Source: Psilocybe azurescens
Taxonomy: Eukaryota; Basidiomycota; Agaricomycetes; Agaricales; Agrocybaceae
Direction of reading: 5' to 3'
Assembly: GCA_023853785.1 (NCBI GenBank)
Contig: JAJIRX010000668.1
Location: forward strand, 434,001 to 498,000
Length of the DNA stretch: 64,000 nucleotides
The position numbers were made by a program, and so were the translations under genes. Below, one piece after another: positions 11,699-25,400 of this stretch. The notes under the pieces are model-generated. The model saw only the letters and a list, made by a program, of their open reading frames with translations, ran no database searches and was not told where the DNA came from. Position 1 is the first letter of the stretch; each line of letters begins with the position of its first letter.

Positions 11699-14600
11699 AT
11701 AGGTGCGGGGTAAATGGATTATGTAGCACTACAGCAGATACCTACATACCCGTCTATCCCCTAGCATGAAGCCACGGCAGCTCGCAGCTCGCGGCTCACC
11801 TAGCGGCATTAGCGCTAGTCATTATGGACTCGAACGGACTCCGACTAAATTTGGGCTTTACTAGAGCTAACTCCGACTCAACTAATCTTGACATGCCGCA
11901 TTCCGTAGACTTGAACCGCTCCAAAACCGCTTCGTCAACTTCCTAGTCCAAACATTGCTTCTCAATCAATTCTGAGATTGAATAATCATCATCTGCCATA
12001 GTGACCCCATGACCTGTGAGTCGTGCACGCCCGTGCGGTCGATACTGTGACACATTGACTTTTCTAATTCCAATTTCAACCCAATCTCAACCCCAAAACC
12101 CCAACCCTCGAAGTTCAGAACTCCAAGGTATACTGACCGACCACACTTGACAAAGAAATAATGGCCATTTAATTTCAACAAATCCGCGAGCCTGAGCCCA
12201 ACTTACATGGCAGACGACCTGCCGCATTATTGAAGTTTTGAAGTAGGCAACTACCTACACACACCACAATACTGGATCCAACAGCGGGACGGGATGGGGT
12301 GGTATCCATCTGACTTCGAAGCTCGAAGCTCGAACCATCATGAACGGCGACACGAGGGCTCGGAAATTAGACTCGCACTTATATCCATGCCACCTGACCG
12401 CCCTCGAGCCCCTTCATCATCTACACCACACATTTTCAGCAATCTCGGGTTATATGGTACAGATAGGCTTGCATTGCGCGTTATCCTATCCCGATATCGA
12501 CTTCCCAACACCACTCAGAGTCCGTCATATGTGTGAATGCATGCCCGTACTCGAGTTATCCCAATTCCGGATTAACAGGGATAACACTTAGCCTCAATAC
12601 GCTATACCCACCAGTGGGCCCGGGACTGCGAAAGTACAAATTCAAGTGTATCGCCTGAGCACTGGCGACGAGCGGTCCTCGGATGCCGCTACTATACGAC
12701 TGGATCCCTCGCTCCTCGCCAAAACTTCTCTTTTCTCCACGGAGGATATCCCTCCCCGCTCGGATGTCCTCATCGACATCATGATCATAACCATCCTGGC
12801 GCGGGCTGGGGGTGGATTGCAGTTCTTGCTTGAAGTAGAATAGCTCCGAGGCTCGGAATTCTCAATTTCCGAAGGATATCCATCTATCTCAAGTACGTAC
12901 TGGCGGCTCTGGCTCTCACTGGTAGTCGGCGAGTAGGGCTGCATCTCCCAGCTGTACCGTTTGGGCCAGTGCACTTCGCCCCACGAGCGCTCTCATCAGG
13001 AGATCATCAAGGATCAATGCCCATTGCACATGGTTTAATGCGAGGACCATTTAATGTAACCATACTGTCCCTTAATCTGCTTCCAAAAGGTCACCCCGAG
13101 GGGCGAGGAATGTGATACATAATACATTCTGTATCAGTCTCGTCCGATGAATACAATGATGTCAACCCTCAGAATTTCGTCTGCGGTGAATCTACATCAT
13201 CAGTTTTTTATCTCCCAGGAGCGATGCGGCGAGCGCTCGCGGGGTTGGAAATTTCAGGGTGAATATCGTCGTGATGATATCGCATAGGGAAGTACGCACA
13301 TTGTGACATAACTTTTGGAGTCGCGAGCATTTGGGTGTGGCGTACTGCTTAGTATAGAGAACGGCACACTAGCACCAGACCTGGCAGTTGCTCGGGCGCA
13401 ATGCCCTGACAGTGGCACCAAGGACGCTGGGACATTGGGGGACTTGTTCGATGATATCGCTCCCATCATCCTGCTGAATGAAGCTCTGAGACATATTCCA
13501 TTAGAAATATTCTCCGATAGCTTGGTTCTGTAACATAATAAGAATGTACTATACTAGCTATCTTGAATGCTTATACCCATCTACCCGTTCGGCCCATTTA
13601 TGTTTCTCATAATACTATTCTAAGGTGCCTATCTTCTACTCTACTCACGTACGTTGTCTATGTATCCCCCATTCGAAGCAACTTCCCATAGACTCCGCCA
13701 AACGCGACATTCAAGTAGTCCCATCTAGAACCTAGAACGAAAGAAGAGTGCTGGATGGAAGCTCTTTCTGCTTTCCTGATGAGCCCGACAGACCCTAAGA
13801 ATATCTGGAAGAAGAACAGAAAGAACCTAAAAGATGCATTCACAGGCGAGGGCAAAATCATGCTGCGCCACTGTCAGTGCTTCACAGACAGTGCGCGGCC
13901 CAATTAATCGTGCGTACAAGGGAATCCCGAACGGTATCCACGTATGTCACGGAGGTCCAGACCGATGGTTGTACAAACAGTGACTAGTGAAGTCTGAAGT
14001 GAACCCTTGCTGATCGTGGGCGGAGGATTCCATATGTTTGAATCCGCAGCTTCTCGAATCAGAAATGCAAAAGGATTCAGCAGGTTCATGTACTGAGAGA
14101 AAAGCTAGTGGGACGTCCACCGCCGTCCCATCACTTGTTTTGTCGGCATGATGTGCGTGCTGAAAATAGAAAACGATTGTATTGGCGTCCGGATAAAAGT
14201 TCACCATGTCCTACCGCTACGCCCGTAGCGCATAATACATTTACAGAAAGGCTATTTCCCTTCTCTACCGCCAGATTTCTATCATACAAATATACTTTGG
14301 CTGATTGAGTTGTTTCTGACGGACCCGTTAGATCTACAGTCGAAATTCTGATCTATCATGTTCATCATCATCATCATGGAGGTTTTTTTAAAAACCCTTC
14401 ATTGGATCGATCATGGAAACCAGTCTCAAACCTGTCATTTATTAAGGGGCGCCGCGTTCTCCTGAAACCATCGCGCTCTGAATGGTGTTTTCTGGAATGC
14501 CACTGGTACACACCATTGATCCTTGATCATAAGATTTTATCCTCTCGGTATGTATAAATAGATGCCACCAAACGCTGAATTGACTGTTGAAAGCCTTAGC

Positions 14601-15856
14601 GATCATGGGGGATGATGAATCGACGGTATTCTGTAGCAAATGCACAAGACCAATGTCATGTTTACAATTACGGCGTCCCACTTTCCTGGGCACACTGAAC
14701 TATGCGGTTGAGACGGCGGTCAATGACATTCAACTGCTTGGACTTGAGCTGTCTTCGATCTATTCCATCAGATATGGATGGCTTTTCATAAAAGTACGTG
14801 ACTTTTACATTGAACAACGCGAGAAAGGGTGCGGTTATGTAGGCTAATTACCCGAAGTAGCCCTGACGCCGATCGCACTTGCGCCACAATTTCTTGTCTT
14901 GCCGAACCTCAGCCAAGTTTAAATTATGCGATGTCCTAAACACTAATTAAACGGATCTGTAGCATTTTTTACCTGTGTACTTTTCACAGATTTTTGCAAC
15001 ACCGTTATGGGCGTCCGATGCCTTGACGATGCCTTCTAACCAATGAAGACGGAGGTGATGTCCGATGTCCCTCGGACAGACCTGAAACGTTGAGTTGACA
15101 TCGTAGTTGGCCTGTGGATGTCTTGGTATTTCGTATAACATCCTGTATAGACCATATAAAAGGAGCCAGGACGCTTTAATGCGAAGATAGCATGATATCT
15201 CCGGAGAAATAGAATGGAATCTGTAATCACGTCTTTAGACCATACAACTGACAGATGATGTGCAGTTGAAACTGAGACACTTTCAGTTTATGAAAAGTAA
15301 ATTTTCAGTTCATGGCCTGAACCACAGTAAGAAAACAAGTCCATGGGTTAACTCGCATGGTAACAACTGTTTGAAACCCTCACTTCAGCTTTGACACTTG
15401 GCTTCGTATTAGTAATTGACTTACAGCGATCTCTGAGGGATTCAGCGAGAATTATGATCATCCGAACTTTCTCGTATCCCAATGAGGCGTCCGAAGTTGG
15501 CTACGACTACGTTATTTACGGCACTCATTCATAAGGTTATTCTTTCAGGGTGTTCTATCGAAACAATGGACAAAGGCGAGATCACCGAAGATTCGAATGT
15601 AATCCCCAACACGAGAACTTGAGTTGCACCTGACGGCGAAACCGGGGTCAAAGGATAAAATCCTACAATGCGCCACATTCACTCGATTACTGGATTTTAA
15701 ATCATTTCGTGCTGTTCGTGATGACACAATCAACCCTCCATCTTATGCTAGGCGCGCGTTGCTAAAAATATCCTACGTATGATGACATCACAAATTGCCG
15801 TCATAATATCCCGTCAACCTTCTGCGTACCCGACAGTCGGAAGAAAACCATACCCA
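11699..15856. other. gene-free interval
   Basis: No open frame longer than about 110 codons, and none with a recognisable motif. It is probably a graveyard of diverged repeats. Short CATCATCATCATCAT runs occur near 14360. Confidence 0.45.
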
Positions 15857-16220
15857 TGCTCCTAGTCACAAAAAGTAATCGGTCACTCACCTCTGGATAC
15901 CAATTTCACACCATACTGGACGAATTTCTTGGCCTATATCCCCTTAATAAATAGTCCAATAGACATGTAACAAAGTGTCCTTTGTGCTAATTGAACGACT
16001 GTACTATGTCCTGTAGAAAAATGGAGCCTAGCAAGATAATTCTCGAAACTCCCTCATATATTATAGTCTTATTTCTCGGTCAGATATTATCTGAATATTG
16101 TCCAATTCTGGGGTTTTGCAACATTTTATATTACCTTTATGCTCTCCGAAATCAATTGAAATCCCACTTGGCGTCGTGCCCAGACGTAGTGTCCGGTTAC
16201 TTTTTGTGACCAGGAGTACA
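15857..16220. mobile_element. ~360 bp terminal-inverted-repeat element (MITE-like)
   Basis: The left end CTCCTAGTCACAAAAAGTAA (from 15859) is the inverse of the right end, where TTACTTTTTGTGACCAGGAG closes at about 16217. The inverted repeat extends inward through CGG and CACT with two mismatches. No transposase is encoded. A target-site duplication is not clear; TA dinucleotides lie a few bases outside each end but are not in exact register. Superfamily unassigned. Confidence 0.6.
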
Positions 16221-16809
16221 GTAGACTGAGCAGAGGAACACATTACTTAAGTTGATTTATACATGATTATCATATTCTTATCAAGCTCTCGCTTTCGTGG
16301 CAATATTTCCAACGAAAATTTTATGATTTGGACATGTAGAACTAATCCAGAGCTTCAACGGGAGTGTTCTCATGAAATTTTTGGAAAGCACTGGATTGGT
16401 TCCGGCATGATAAGAGAACTTATCCGGTTACTTGTATGCTCAGGTACCACACACGTCAAAGTCAAAGGAGACCGGTTTCGATGCTATGTATTTAATTGCT
16501 CCCAAACCCTCTTAGTTACTATGCCACTCGTTTCGTTAGAATCAGATCAAAGAACAACCTGCGACAATTTTTAACGAGTCAGTGCATATGCCAACCGAGC
16601 CGTTGTGCCATATGCGTATCGCCTACGTTCACCCATTCAGGCGGAATCAACAAATCAAAGCCGAAATCTTTTCAACATGTCTCCGCGATAAGGCGCGAGA
16701 GTCAATGACAAGTTGTGCACCGAGAAAGATACGCCATATGCGCGACGTATATCCATGGAGCTTGTGCTTGTCCCAAGGAGGAATCGCCCCAGTGCCTGTA
16801 AGTTGGTGA

Positions 16810-17887
16810 AGTGTGCAAGGACCCCTGAAAGTAGACTTGGAACCCAGATCCAAAAAGTCGAGTTTTTCCAAATTTCTATCCGGACGACTTTGACCAATTT
16901 CTATCCGGATTTGGGATCTGGGTTCAGGTAAGGGAAATTTCTATCCGGACGCGGATCTGGGTTACCCAAAATCGCGATTTTCACATTTTTCGCCCCAGAA
17001 TGCCCATTTTTTCGCCCACCGGCTCCTCTGGAGCCATAATACCAGTTCTATGAAAGTCTCGTAGATAATGTACGTTAATATTTGATATTTGATAAAAATA
17101 CAACCAGTATTGCTCATTTTAAGGCCTAGCTAAACATCCTCTTCAGGCATCTGCTCTGCCGGTTTTTTCCCTCCAACAAAAGCTTTCAAAGCCGCTACAG
17201 TTTTTTTGCTGTTATTTTTGATGTCTCTGAACAATGTCCAGTCGTCTTGAGAGATTTTTAAGCCAGGTTGTCTCCGATGGAGCATGCTTCAGAGTGCACA
17301 TAAATGTCGATAGTGGGAGATGATCAAATTGGAGGACGAGAAGTGGTTGGGCATGTGGGATAGCACGAAAGTGGGAGCCGAGATAATGTTCGAAAAACTG
17401 TACAGAGATATTCAAAACACCCATGATGTTCAGCGAGTGTGATACATTACTGTGTCGTCCATTTTTGCTGCAAGACTTTGAATATATAGCTTTTACTGAG
17501 ATTGAGATTTTCTGAGATGTGAACATATATATTTCTGAGTCCAAGCTCTTGAAATTTGACCGACGCAACATATCTTAATTCTATACAGTGTGTACAAAAT
17601 ACAATCTTTGAGGAATGTATCTAGATAGTGTAGTGGTTAATTTTTCATTAGAAGTATGCTGCCCACAATTATTATGTTCGAGTCCAACCCCTACACAAAT
17701 TTTTATCCGGAAGCGGATCTGGGTTGGGTTGGCCAGTCTAATTTCTATCCGGAAATCGTGTCTGGGTTCTGGCCAAAATGCCCTATTTTTTATCCGGATA
17801 GTCCTACGGGTTCCAAAATTTAAAAAAAAATTTCTATCCGGATTGGGATCTGGGTTCGAAGTCTACTTTCAGGGGTCCTAGTGTGCA
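16810..17887. mobile_element. non-autonomous hAT-type transposon, 1,062 bp (16818-17879)
   Basis: Inverted ends AGGACCCCTGAAAGTAG (16818) and CTACTTTCAGGGGTCCT (ending 17879) match perfectly, and the inverted repeat runs on through GAACCCAGATCC. An exact 8-bp target duplication AGTGTGCA sits on both sides (16810-16817 and 17880-17887), which is diagnostic of the hAT superfamily. Seven subterminal copies of a TATCCGG motif, all in one orientation, lie inside both ends (near 16870-16950 and 17700-17845), often paired with GATCTGGGTT. There is no full transposase; a minus-strand open frame of about 40 codons (start 17285) has no recognised family. Perfect ends and duplication suggest recent insertion. 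Confidence 0.88.
17626..17685 (+). other. tRNA-like pol III box pair inside the hAT element
   Basis: TAGTGTAGTGG (17626-17636) fits the A-box consensus TRGYNNARNNG, and TGTTCGAGTCC (17675-17685) fits the B box GGTTCRANTCC with one mismatch. Their spacing of about 40 bp matches a tRNA. The flanking arms do not pair into a full acceptor stem. This is either a decayed tRNA, a SINE head, or coincidence. Confidence 0.4.
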
Positions 17888-20465
17888 CAGTGAAGCAGCG
17901 CTTGGCTGTTGATCATGCAGACCGGACACTAAGGCAGTTTATCCAGACAGTTATCACAAGCTGTGCAGCTTCAGGTGTAGACCAATTCCCGTGTCCGAAA
18001 TATATTCTGCGATGTGCGGGTGGTGCGTCTTGACGTGTCTACTTCCTCCGATACCGATGAGGTTAACTCCAAATCGACAACTGCACCAGGCTGCTGTGGT
18101 CTATTGGTATGAGATATTTGGAATAGATATACAGTTCCAATACAATATCACAAAGAATGCTCAGATATACGTGCTAATATTTTTTTGCCTACTTTTAGGT
18201 GATTTACGAGTCAGGATTTTCTCAAGTAAGCGCCCGAGAGCGAAATTCCGCCTTTTGTCAGTATTTTTACGAAAGCTTTCCAGTCAAGACAGTTCTATCA
18301 GATGATATTTATACTTTTGTGTATAGTGTGTGATTCTGTACACGGTCTACGCGTGTTTCCTGCAACACCTCGGAACGCGGGTGACAGAAAGGTATCACAA
18401 GCCGACCCAGCAAACCGCAAACGTGTGGCGCGACCAGAAACGATCTGGTTCAATTCCGGTTTGTTTACACACGCTCGGTCTGTATGATCTTTACAAGTAC
18501 GCCATGCTGTTGACCGCCATGCGAGTCCATCCACATATGTCAAACACAAAACATGAATTTTCCCTTTTACGGAGTTTCTGACGACGAGAACGCCATTTAG
18601 ACTGGACAAATGATGGCCGTGGTCATTTGCGTACTGTGTACTGAAAGCACTGACTGCAAAGTGATGATCACGATCCAATGATACTGTCGTCAGAAAGAGG
18701 TTCTTTTCATTCATTCATCGCCCATCAACATCCTCACTCGCATGCCGCTTTAATGTAAGCCTCTGTCAAGTCAAGTGCCCCATATTTTCTTCAAGTCAAC
18801 CTGACAGCAAGTCTGTGAATGAATTGTGAGTGGACCTCTTCTTCAAAGCTCTCCGTGATCAGCAGGGACAATTGCTCGCTGAGCTCGGGCATCTGTCTCG
18901 AAAAAACTTCATCATGTTATTTATAACAAGCTCTTAGGGGATAGTAGAGGTTAAATACGGTTAGTACGACACAACATTACACTTTGTATATGCGTCCCTG
19001 GGTACGCGAAGCCACGAAACAGGAAATGTCCATGTAACTGCAGGGTTCTTCCACAGAAAAAAGTCACACTGACGTGGGCAGGGATCTAGTACCCTGTCAA
19101 CTTAAATTTCTGTCCGATTGAAAGCCTGGGTCATGAGGATGAATGGGACTGATGCAAAGGGCATCTATCTTTTGCTCATTTTGACCGACAGTTCAAACGC
19201 TGAGGCTTTGAGTCCTTTTGGAGTCCATCTCTTCTATGTATGAGCACAAGATACATGAGATGCGACATTAACAGAACATTGACACGAGTGAGCACTTCAT
19301 TTTCAGAGTCTAGCCTCGGGAACGGAGAACATTGGGAGAACATGAAAGTTAAAACCAAAGTCAGTCACTATCCATTAATTCCATCTGACAGGATCTCATC
19401 GATAGCCTTCGCCTTCACCTTCGATGATCGGATATTAAATATTTGCTGACTGGGCAAGGGTGTTGTGTAGCACGGAATCGTTCGCGGAGACGGAGATCAA
19501 TTAAGATAATGGTCATGGGGGATGTCATATGAGGCCTGGTGTAACTCGTTGTTTACTTCACCACCTGGACGGCATTAATTTTTAAGGCGACGGAACACCA
19601 TAGAATCCCTACTACATTTCGGTTAATGCAAGTGTATGACTATAACATTCATGAACTCGGAACGTAGGACCGACATTCATGTTCCAAGCGTGTCTGCTGG
19701 TCAGACCAGCAGTAATGCAATATGATCGAAGCATGAAGCACGAAGCATGAAGCCAGACCGGCGAAAAAATACGATACATACAAACGACACTGGATTTTGT
19801 ACAAATTTCCAACACGAATATCTTGTACAACAACGACAACAGCAACAACAGCAACGACTTAAGTGACCAAAAACTGTAACAAACTACAATAATGACGAAA
19901 AGTGAATCAAAAGACATAAGAAAAAAGCATGCAAAGCTTGAACTCGGGACAGAAGAAGACAAGGAACTCGGCGTGAGTGAGAGCGTCGAGCGTCGGAAAT
20001 AGGTGGTGATAAGTAATGATAGCAGTAGTACGTGTGACTGGACGGATAGATTATTGATAACTTGTATTCGAGTTTTGCGAGTAGACAGACATCGGAGAAG
20101 AAAGGAGGAGAGGCGGAGTTGGAAGACGAAGGTGGGATGCAAGTGGGAAGTGATAGGTGGAGGAGGCTGGCGTGGCTGCGTAGTGATCAAGAGCGGCAAT
20201 GGTAATGGCGAATATGAATTGGGGCCCATACAAATTAAATTGAAAGAGAAAGACCGATCCGAATGTCGATGCGGTTAGACCAAAGACGAAGAAGGCCCAG
20301 GAGGCGGTGATATGACGTTTCAGTATCAGAAGCTGCGTATATATGCGCTTTTTTTTGGTTGTTCTGGGGGTCAGAGTTTGAAGGAAGGCGAGGGCATATG
20401 AGCTATCAGATGATAGGGACTTGGAAGCCGAGATGGATGGGAAAGCTGCTATACGATGCGACGAT
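17888..20465. other. gene-free interval and 3' flank of the Sfp1-like gene
   Basis: Nothing with recognisable coding content. A 205-codon open frame at 19612-20229 (minus) is made of simple Leu/Ser/Pro-rich sequence downstream of the Sfp1-like stop and is most likely 3' untranslated DNA. Confidence 0.5.
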
Positions 20466-22464
20466 TTACAATAGCCTATATGAGCTCGACGATGCACTGA
20501 TGGCAGAAGGCGGCGGAGGCAACGGGATCGGCGGCGAGAACACATCCGCGTCCGCGGGCGTCTGAGCCTGCGATGAATGACTGCCTCTGCCGTCTGTATT
20601 ACTAGTATCACCCGACGAGAAAAAAGGCGAGCGGTGCATGAACGTCGTGTACCCCGCCAGAAGAGCGTTGGGGCCGCCGAGCTGCGGGTAGGATGGGACG
20701 GGGTAGTGGTATACTAGTTCGTTCTGGTTCTGGTGCTGAGACTGGGGTGCAGGTTGTTGTACTGGTTGCCAAGGCGTCTCAGCCCTACTATGACTAGTTG
20801 TAATATCCGACGCAGACGCCTCTGCAGAAGTCGCAGCTGCAGGCGCACCCTCGGCGGAGGGCTGAGAACGGTAATACGGGACTCTAACCGGAATTGATTT
20901 CGGATTGGGGAGGATGAATTGAGATTTGGAATGTGTGCGAGGTTCGGCGTCGATGCTGCCCTCAGGCCTGGATACATTGCCCGTCGGTGTGGGGACAGAG
21001 GAGGTGCCTTGCGCGTGCGATCGGGGGAGCTGCGCCTGCATGATCTCCGTGTCGACGTCGCCAGAGCCAGGGCTAGCGAGGCACTCGCCTTCGCCTTCAA
21101 TGTTGCAGGTGCCTTTCTCCATGTGGTATTTTAGTCCGTTTGGATTGAGATACGACTGTAAGTTGAAATAAGCAAGTGGATTTCAAATATTTCGTCAGTA
21201 TGCAACTGGCTAGAGAGGTGTGGTGAATAAGAACTCGCCTTAGTGCATCGAGGTGTCTGTAAGAAGCGAACGAGGAGAATATTAGATGAGTGAAGTGCGA
21301 GGCACAGAGAGAGGGACGTACTGGACAATGGAACAGTTTTTCCCTGCGTCTGGAAGACGCACTCGGTCCGCTTATCAAGTGCCGATTTTTGCCTTTCGAT
21401 TTTGAAGCTGAAGGAGAGGCCGCCTTGTGGGCTTCGGATAATTTCGTGGACGGACGTCCTCTATGCGGGGTAACAGCAAAGTTGACGTTCTTTTTGGGTG
21501 TGGTGTTGATGGGCTGTAGGGCCTGGCTCTGGCCTTGCGCGCAAACATAAGTCTGTAATTGACCGGGACTCGCAGGCATATCAACGCCGCTGCAGTCAGA
21601 CATCTCCATGTCTTCGTCTTCGTCCGAACTTGAAAGAGGCGACATTAATTCCGAGATCGCGATGGGAGGGGGGCAGCATAGAGGGGTAAGCATCGACGCC
21701 AGCGGGAAATTCGTAGATGGTGGATTGCTCATGGAGCGCTGTTATTTCTTCAGTATCTGGGTAGGGATACGCGGGGTCGACAGGCAGACTCGGTGTGAAT
21801 GGGGTGTACACAGGTGGAACAGTCGCCGTCGTTAAACCCGATTTACGGCTGCCAAAAGGTCCAGTGGCGGGAGACGAAAAATCTGAAGGTGTCGACGGTG
21901 TTGACGATGACGGTGATGATAACGAAGAATATGGCGATATGGAAGAGGCGCGAGAAGATGCGGGCGTTGTATTTGTGAACGATGTCTGGATCGAATGGAG
22001 CGGTACGGTTCGGAGTCCCTCGCGAGGATAGACCCGCTTTCCGTTCGGCGCGAGAACCATGATATGATCCTCCTCAAAATGGTCAAGTAGAGCATGGAGA
22101 TCAGGCAGTTGGGCACCGCAGCAATGGAAATTCGAGCACTGTGAAGGTTTGTGGATAATCAATATTTAGAATAAGATTGAGATTTTAGTATCGCTCACTA
22201 AAGACCGTTCGAGACAAGTTATATGGTCAATATTGCTTTGATTGCCATCACCAGACGGCGAGATAAGATAGTGCGAGTTGGTCATGTCAGTTGAAGAGGA
22301 GAATACAGGGGGCGACATGAGAGTGGTGGCCATGGCGAGATTATTTCTGAACATGTGCAGTGGGGACGATCTACACGTTTTCATCAGATAAAGTGGGATG
22401 TCTGTAGTTTATATTAGACTTACGTTGAGTCCGAGACAGGATGGAGTTGATCATAGCGATACAT
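20466..22464 (-). CDS. Sfp1-like split zinc-finger transcription regulator
   Basis: Exons: 22464-22424, 22370-22199, 22138-21322, 21256-21239 (18 nt) and 21155-20466. The first finger is CSNFHCCG...LPDLHALLDHFEEDH (residues about 72-96). The second is split by introns and reads LFHCPTPRCTK then SYLNPNGLKYHMEKGTC. Both match the Sfp1 family, nuclear regulators of ribosome biogenesis and cell size; that role here is inferred. The tail is Ser/Pro/Gln-rich. The last intron is GC-AG (21156-21238, donor GCGAGT). Exon 3 is 817 nt, one base out of frame. Removing one base from the G6 run at 21668-21673 gives 579 codons overall; alternatively a 73-bp GT-AG intron at 21739-21811 would also restore the frame. 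The start at 22464 follows a TTATTTGCAG tract and may be preceded by a 5'-UTR intron. Confidence 0.82.
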
Positions 22465-25400
22465 GTCTGCAAATAAATGGCCTTGGGGGTATTACTGAAG
22501 GGTCGTGTCTAATATTCTACAGTGGCAGGAAGAGATAATATGAGAAAGTTGGGTTGGGTTGCCATCATCGAAATGAAAAGGAAGTAAAAAGTTTATAGCA
22601 GCCAGACAGATGCGCAACTCGGATGGAAGCCAGTATATACACGGCAAGCACCCCAAATCCGTCAATTCAAGTCAAGACGGTACTTACTGGGAAAGGATCC
22701 TGTCTTCTCCGTATGTTTATGCCTTGCGATGCCTTCTTCAGGGCACGAGGCTCAAAATTTATACTTGGAATCTCGATTAGCACCACCAAAATGTAGGATT
22801 CGCGCGAAGAGGTGGTAGAAGAAAGGGCGGGAGCGTAATTGGGAGGGCGGGATTGTCGTTGGTCCGCTAGCTCGTATATCTACTGCTTTCTAGTGTGGAG
22901 TGGGTTGGGGAGCTCTACGCATAGACTGTAGTGATGGCGACAAGGTGATACGTTTTCATGGTGTTAATAAAGGGACCTGGACTAAACCTTGCGGGAAAGG
23001 GGATACAGAGAGAGGATGACGGAAACGAAAATTTTACTCAAATTGCCTCCCTGTGGCGACTCTTTGATCTACCAATACCAATAGTCGAGATGTTCACCTA
23101 ATGCAGGGTCGGGAACGAGCATCTTGCTGCATCTTGTGCCTGATGCAACCATATTTTCGTAGAAATTTTAGGGGATTTTATTTTACCGCGATACAGGTTC
23201 CATTGCATTGGAGCACTTAGTTCAGAGAAGAGTCTCCTAGCTCCCAGAATAACATGAGCTTATGACCTTTGAACGATATGTACTTGAAGGATTTACCCAC
23301 TGTCAAATCGAATGATCGGCAATGTTTGAAAGTGCAATGAATCGAGCGTTTTGAAGCATTGGTATAGGCACGAGGAGGTCAAGTATTCGGGTTAAATTTT
23401 TCCAAACCTTATACATAGTAGGTCACTGGTTCGTCTTGTCATACTAATAGGTTTCGAAGAGCGCATGTAGAGAGGAACGATAAAATTATCCTAGATCCAC
23501 CTGAAGCTTAAGTACAATTTATCAAGAGAACCAGCAGCGGTGCCGTGGTCGTCAGTGTTTTCGTCAGTGTGAATCCACTCGACTGGACCTGACCAATTCC
23601 AGTCTCCAGGTCGAAAGAAATATTCCTCCCCCAAATCCTAGCATAAATCAAATGCAAGCGGGCAGGAATGATGCTTTCTATCTCCGCTGTGCAATTTCGC
23701 GAATCGCACCGTGATGAATATTTTATTAGTTGGCCTTGCGACCTTCATTGAAGAATCGACGACTCTGAGTTAGGTTACACTGGACCCGGCCTTGAGCAGT
23801 CTTGAGCTTGCACCTTGATATTGAATTTGTATCAATGCTGATTAACAGCCACCGCGCAAGCGCACGCTCAAGCATTAGCTGCTTGAATGGTCTATGCCAT
23901 GTTGAAGTGCTACGCGCCTTGGAACTCTTCAAAATTTTGCATAACGTAGCGGTCAAGATATGCATTGAAGCTGTCTTCTATACAACCAGATATTGGAGAG
24001 AACGCAAAGCCATACGAATTTCGTACCAAATTCTTACACTTGGAAGAGCGGGTTTCGTCCGCCATTATCTGCCATCACTAGGAAATTCAATTGAATTACT
24101 ATACAAAGCTTTGTTTATACCTATGTACTTACTAGGTTGCTACTAACGAATTATGTACATGCATATTACTTGGCCTTCGGCGGATAACCTTCCGGATTCC
24201 GGCCCGAAGAAGACTCGGGAGCAGGCCGAAGACCCAAATCTTGCTCGTTTCTGTGCGAGTCGCACTTGCACTTGCGCCTCTTCCCCATGTTTGCCATGTA
24301 TGAAAGACCCTGGGCCCGGGCCCGAGGCGCCGAGATACATACTACATGCGCAAGATTCACCAATCGGAATGGAGGGAGGGCACACACTTGTTGGGCTGTC
24401 GTCGTCCATCGATCTCTCCGAGCGCTCGAGCTCGAGCATCTGGGGGTGCGCTAGTTGCACTCTATTTTGGAACGCAGTCGGACGCGGCGCACGGGTGACA
24501 CGCTTGGAATAAGCGCTCGCTAATTATAAGTGTGTGCACACTCCATCATCTTATCATCAACATCCCAAGACTGGCCTGACCAGTGAGCGGTCCATGTGGC
24601 GTGTACATAATTCTCGTGCCTCAAGAAAACATTAGAATGTGATGTGAGATCATAGAACCATATTGCTACCTATAAACATAGCCAATTTGAAGTAGACCTC
24701 GTTAGAACAATGAAGATCTCTCAGACCCAGTGTTAGATGGTTATTGACTAAAGTTGTAAGTTAAAGTGATAGTTACTGAGTAATAGTTACAGTTGTGTTA
24801 CACTTAGTTTAGTTAAAGTCACTAGTAGTTATTAATACTAATAGTTATCCATCAATTAACTAATCTCACGCCATTCGAATTCAGCGGGCGGCACAAGCCC
24901 TCAGAACTATCAGCTGATCAGCTTTATTCTCGTGTTCGTGTTCGTTTTTTACTTTGGGAGATATCTATTATGGTCTTCTGCAACATTTTATGCTCTCGAA
25001 TGGTCCAAGTCAAACCTCACCGCTTTCGCCACTCATGACTACAGCAATAACTAATTAGGATGTTTTCGTTTTCTATTTCAGTACTACATGGCATCTTTTG
25101 CTGGATTCTAGAGCCTGGGGTAACTGACGAAATTTAGTGTTTTGCTAGGTTTCGATGAGACTCAGAGAGCTTGGCTTGTGTGTGGCGCATAGCGTGGTAA
25201 GTTTTTGATTACATATCTGTCACTGTCAAAAGAAAATCTAAACTGTAAGTCTATGTTTAAGGGAGTAAGAGACCATTCGAGCAAAGTGACATTGGGACAT
25301 ATGATCAAATTCCCGATAGTAAAGAGTCTAAGACTGGATTGTGGAAAGCGGAATAGGGGGATGAGTGCTGCACTGTTAGTCTGCTATTGCCAAGCTTCAG

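Noticed and set aside
19612..20229. 205-codon minus-strand frame of Leu/Ser/Pro
   Set aside because: Simple composition, directly downstream of the Sfp1-like stop, and no domain; most likely 3' untranslated sequence.
23802..24460. Overlapping 114- and 105-codon frames
   Set aside because: They lie in a gap with no splice-linked continuation, no motif and no consistent codon pattern.
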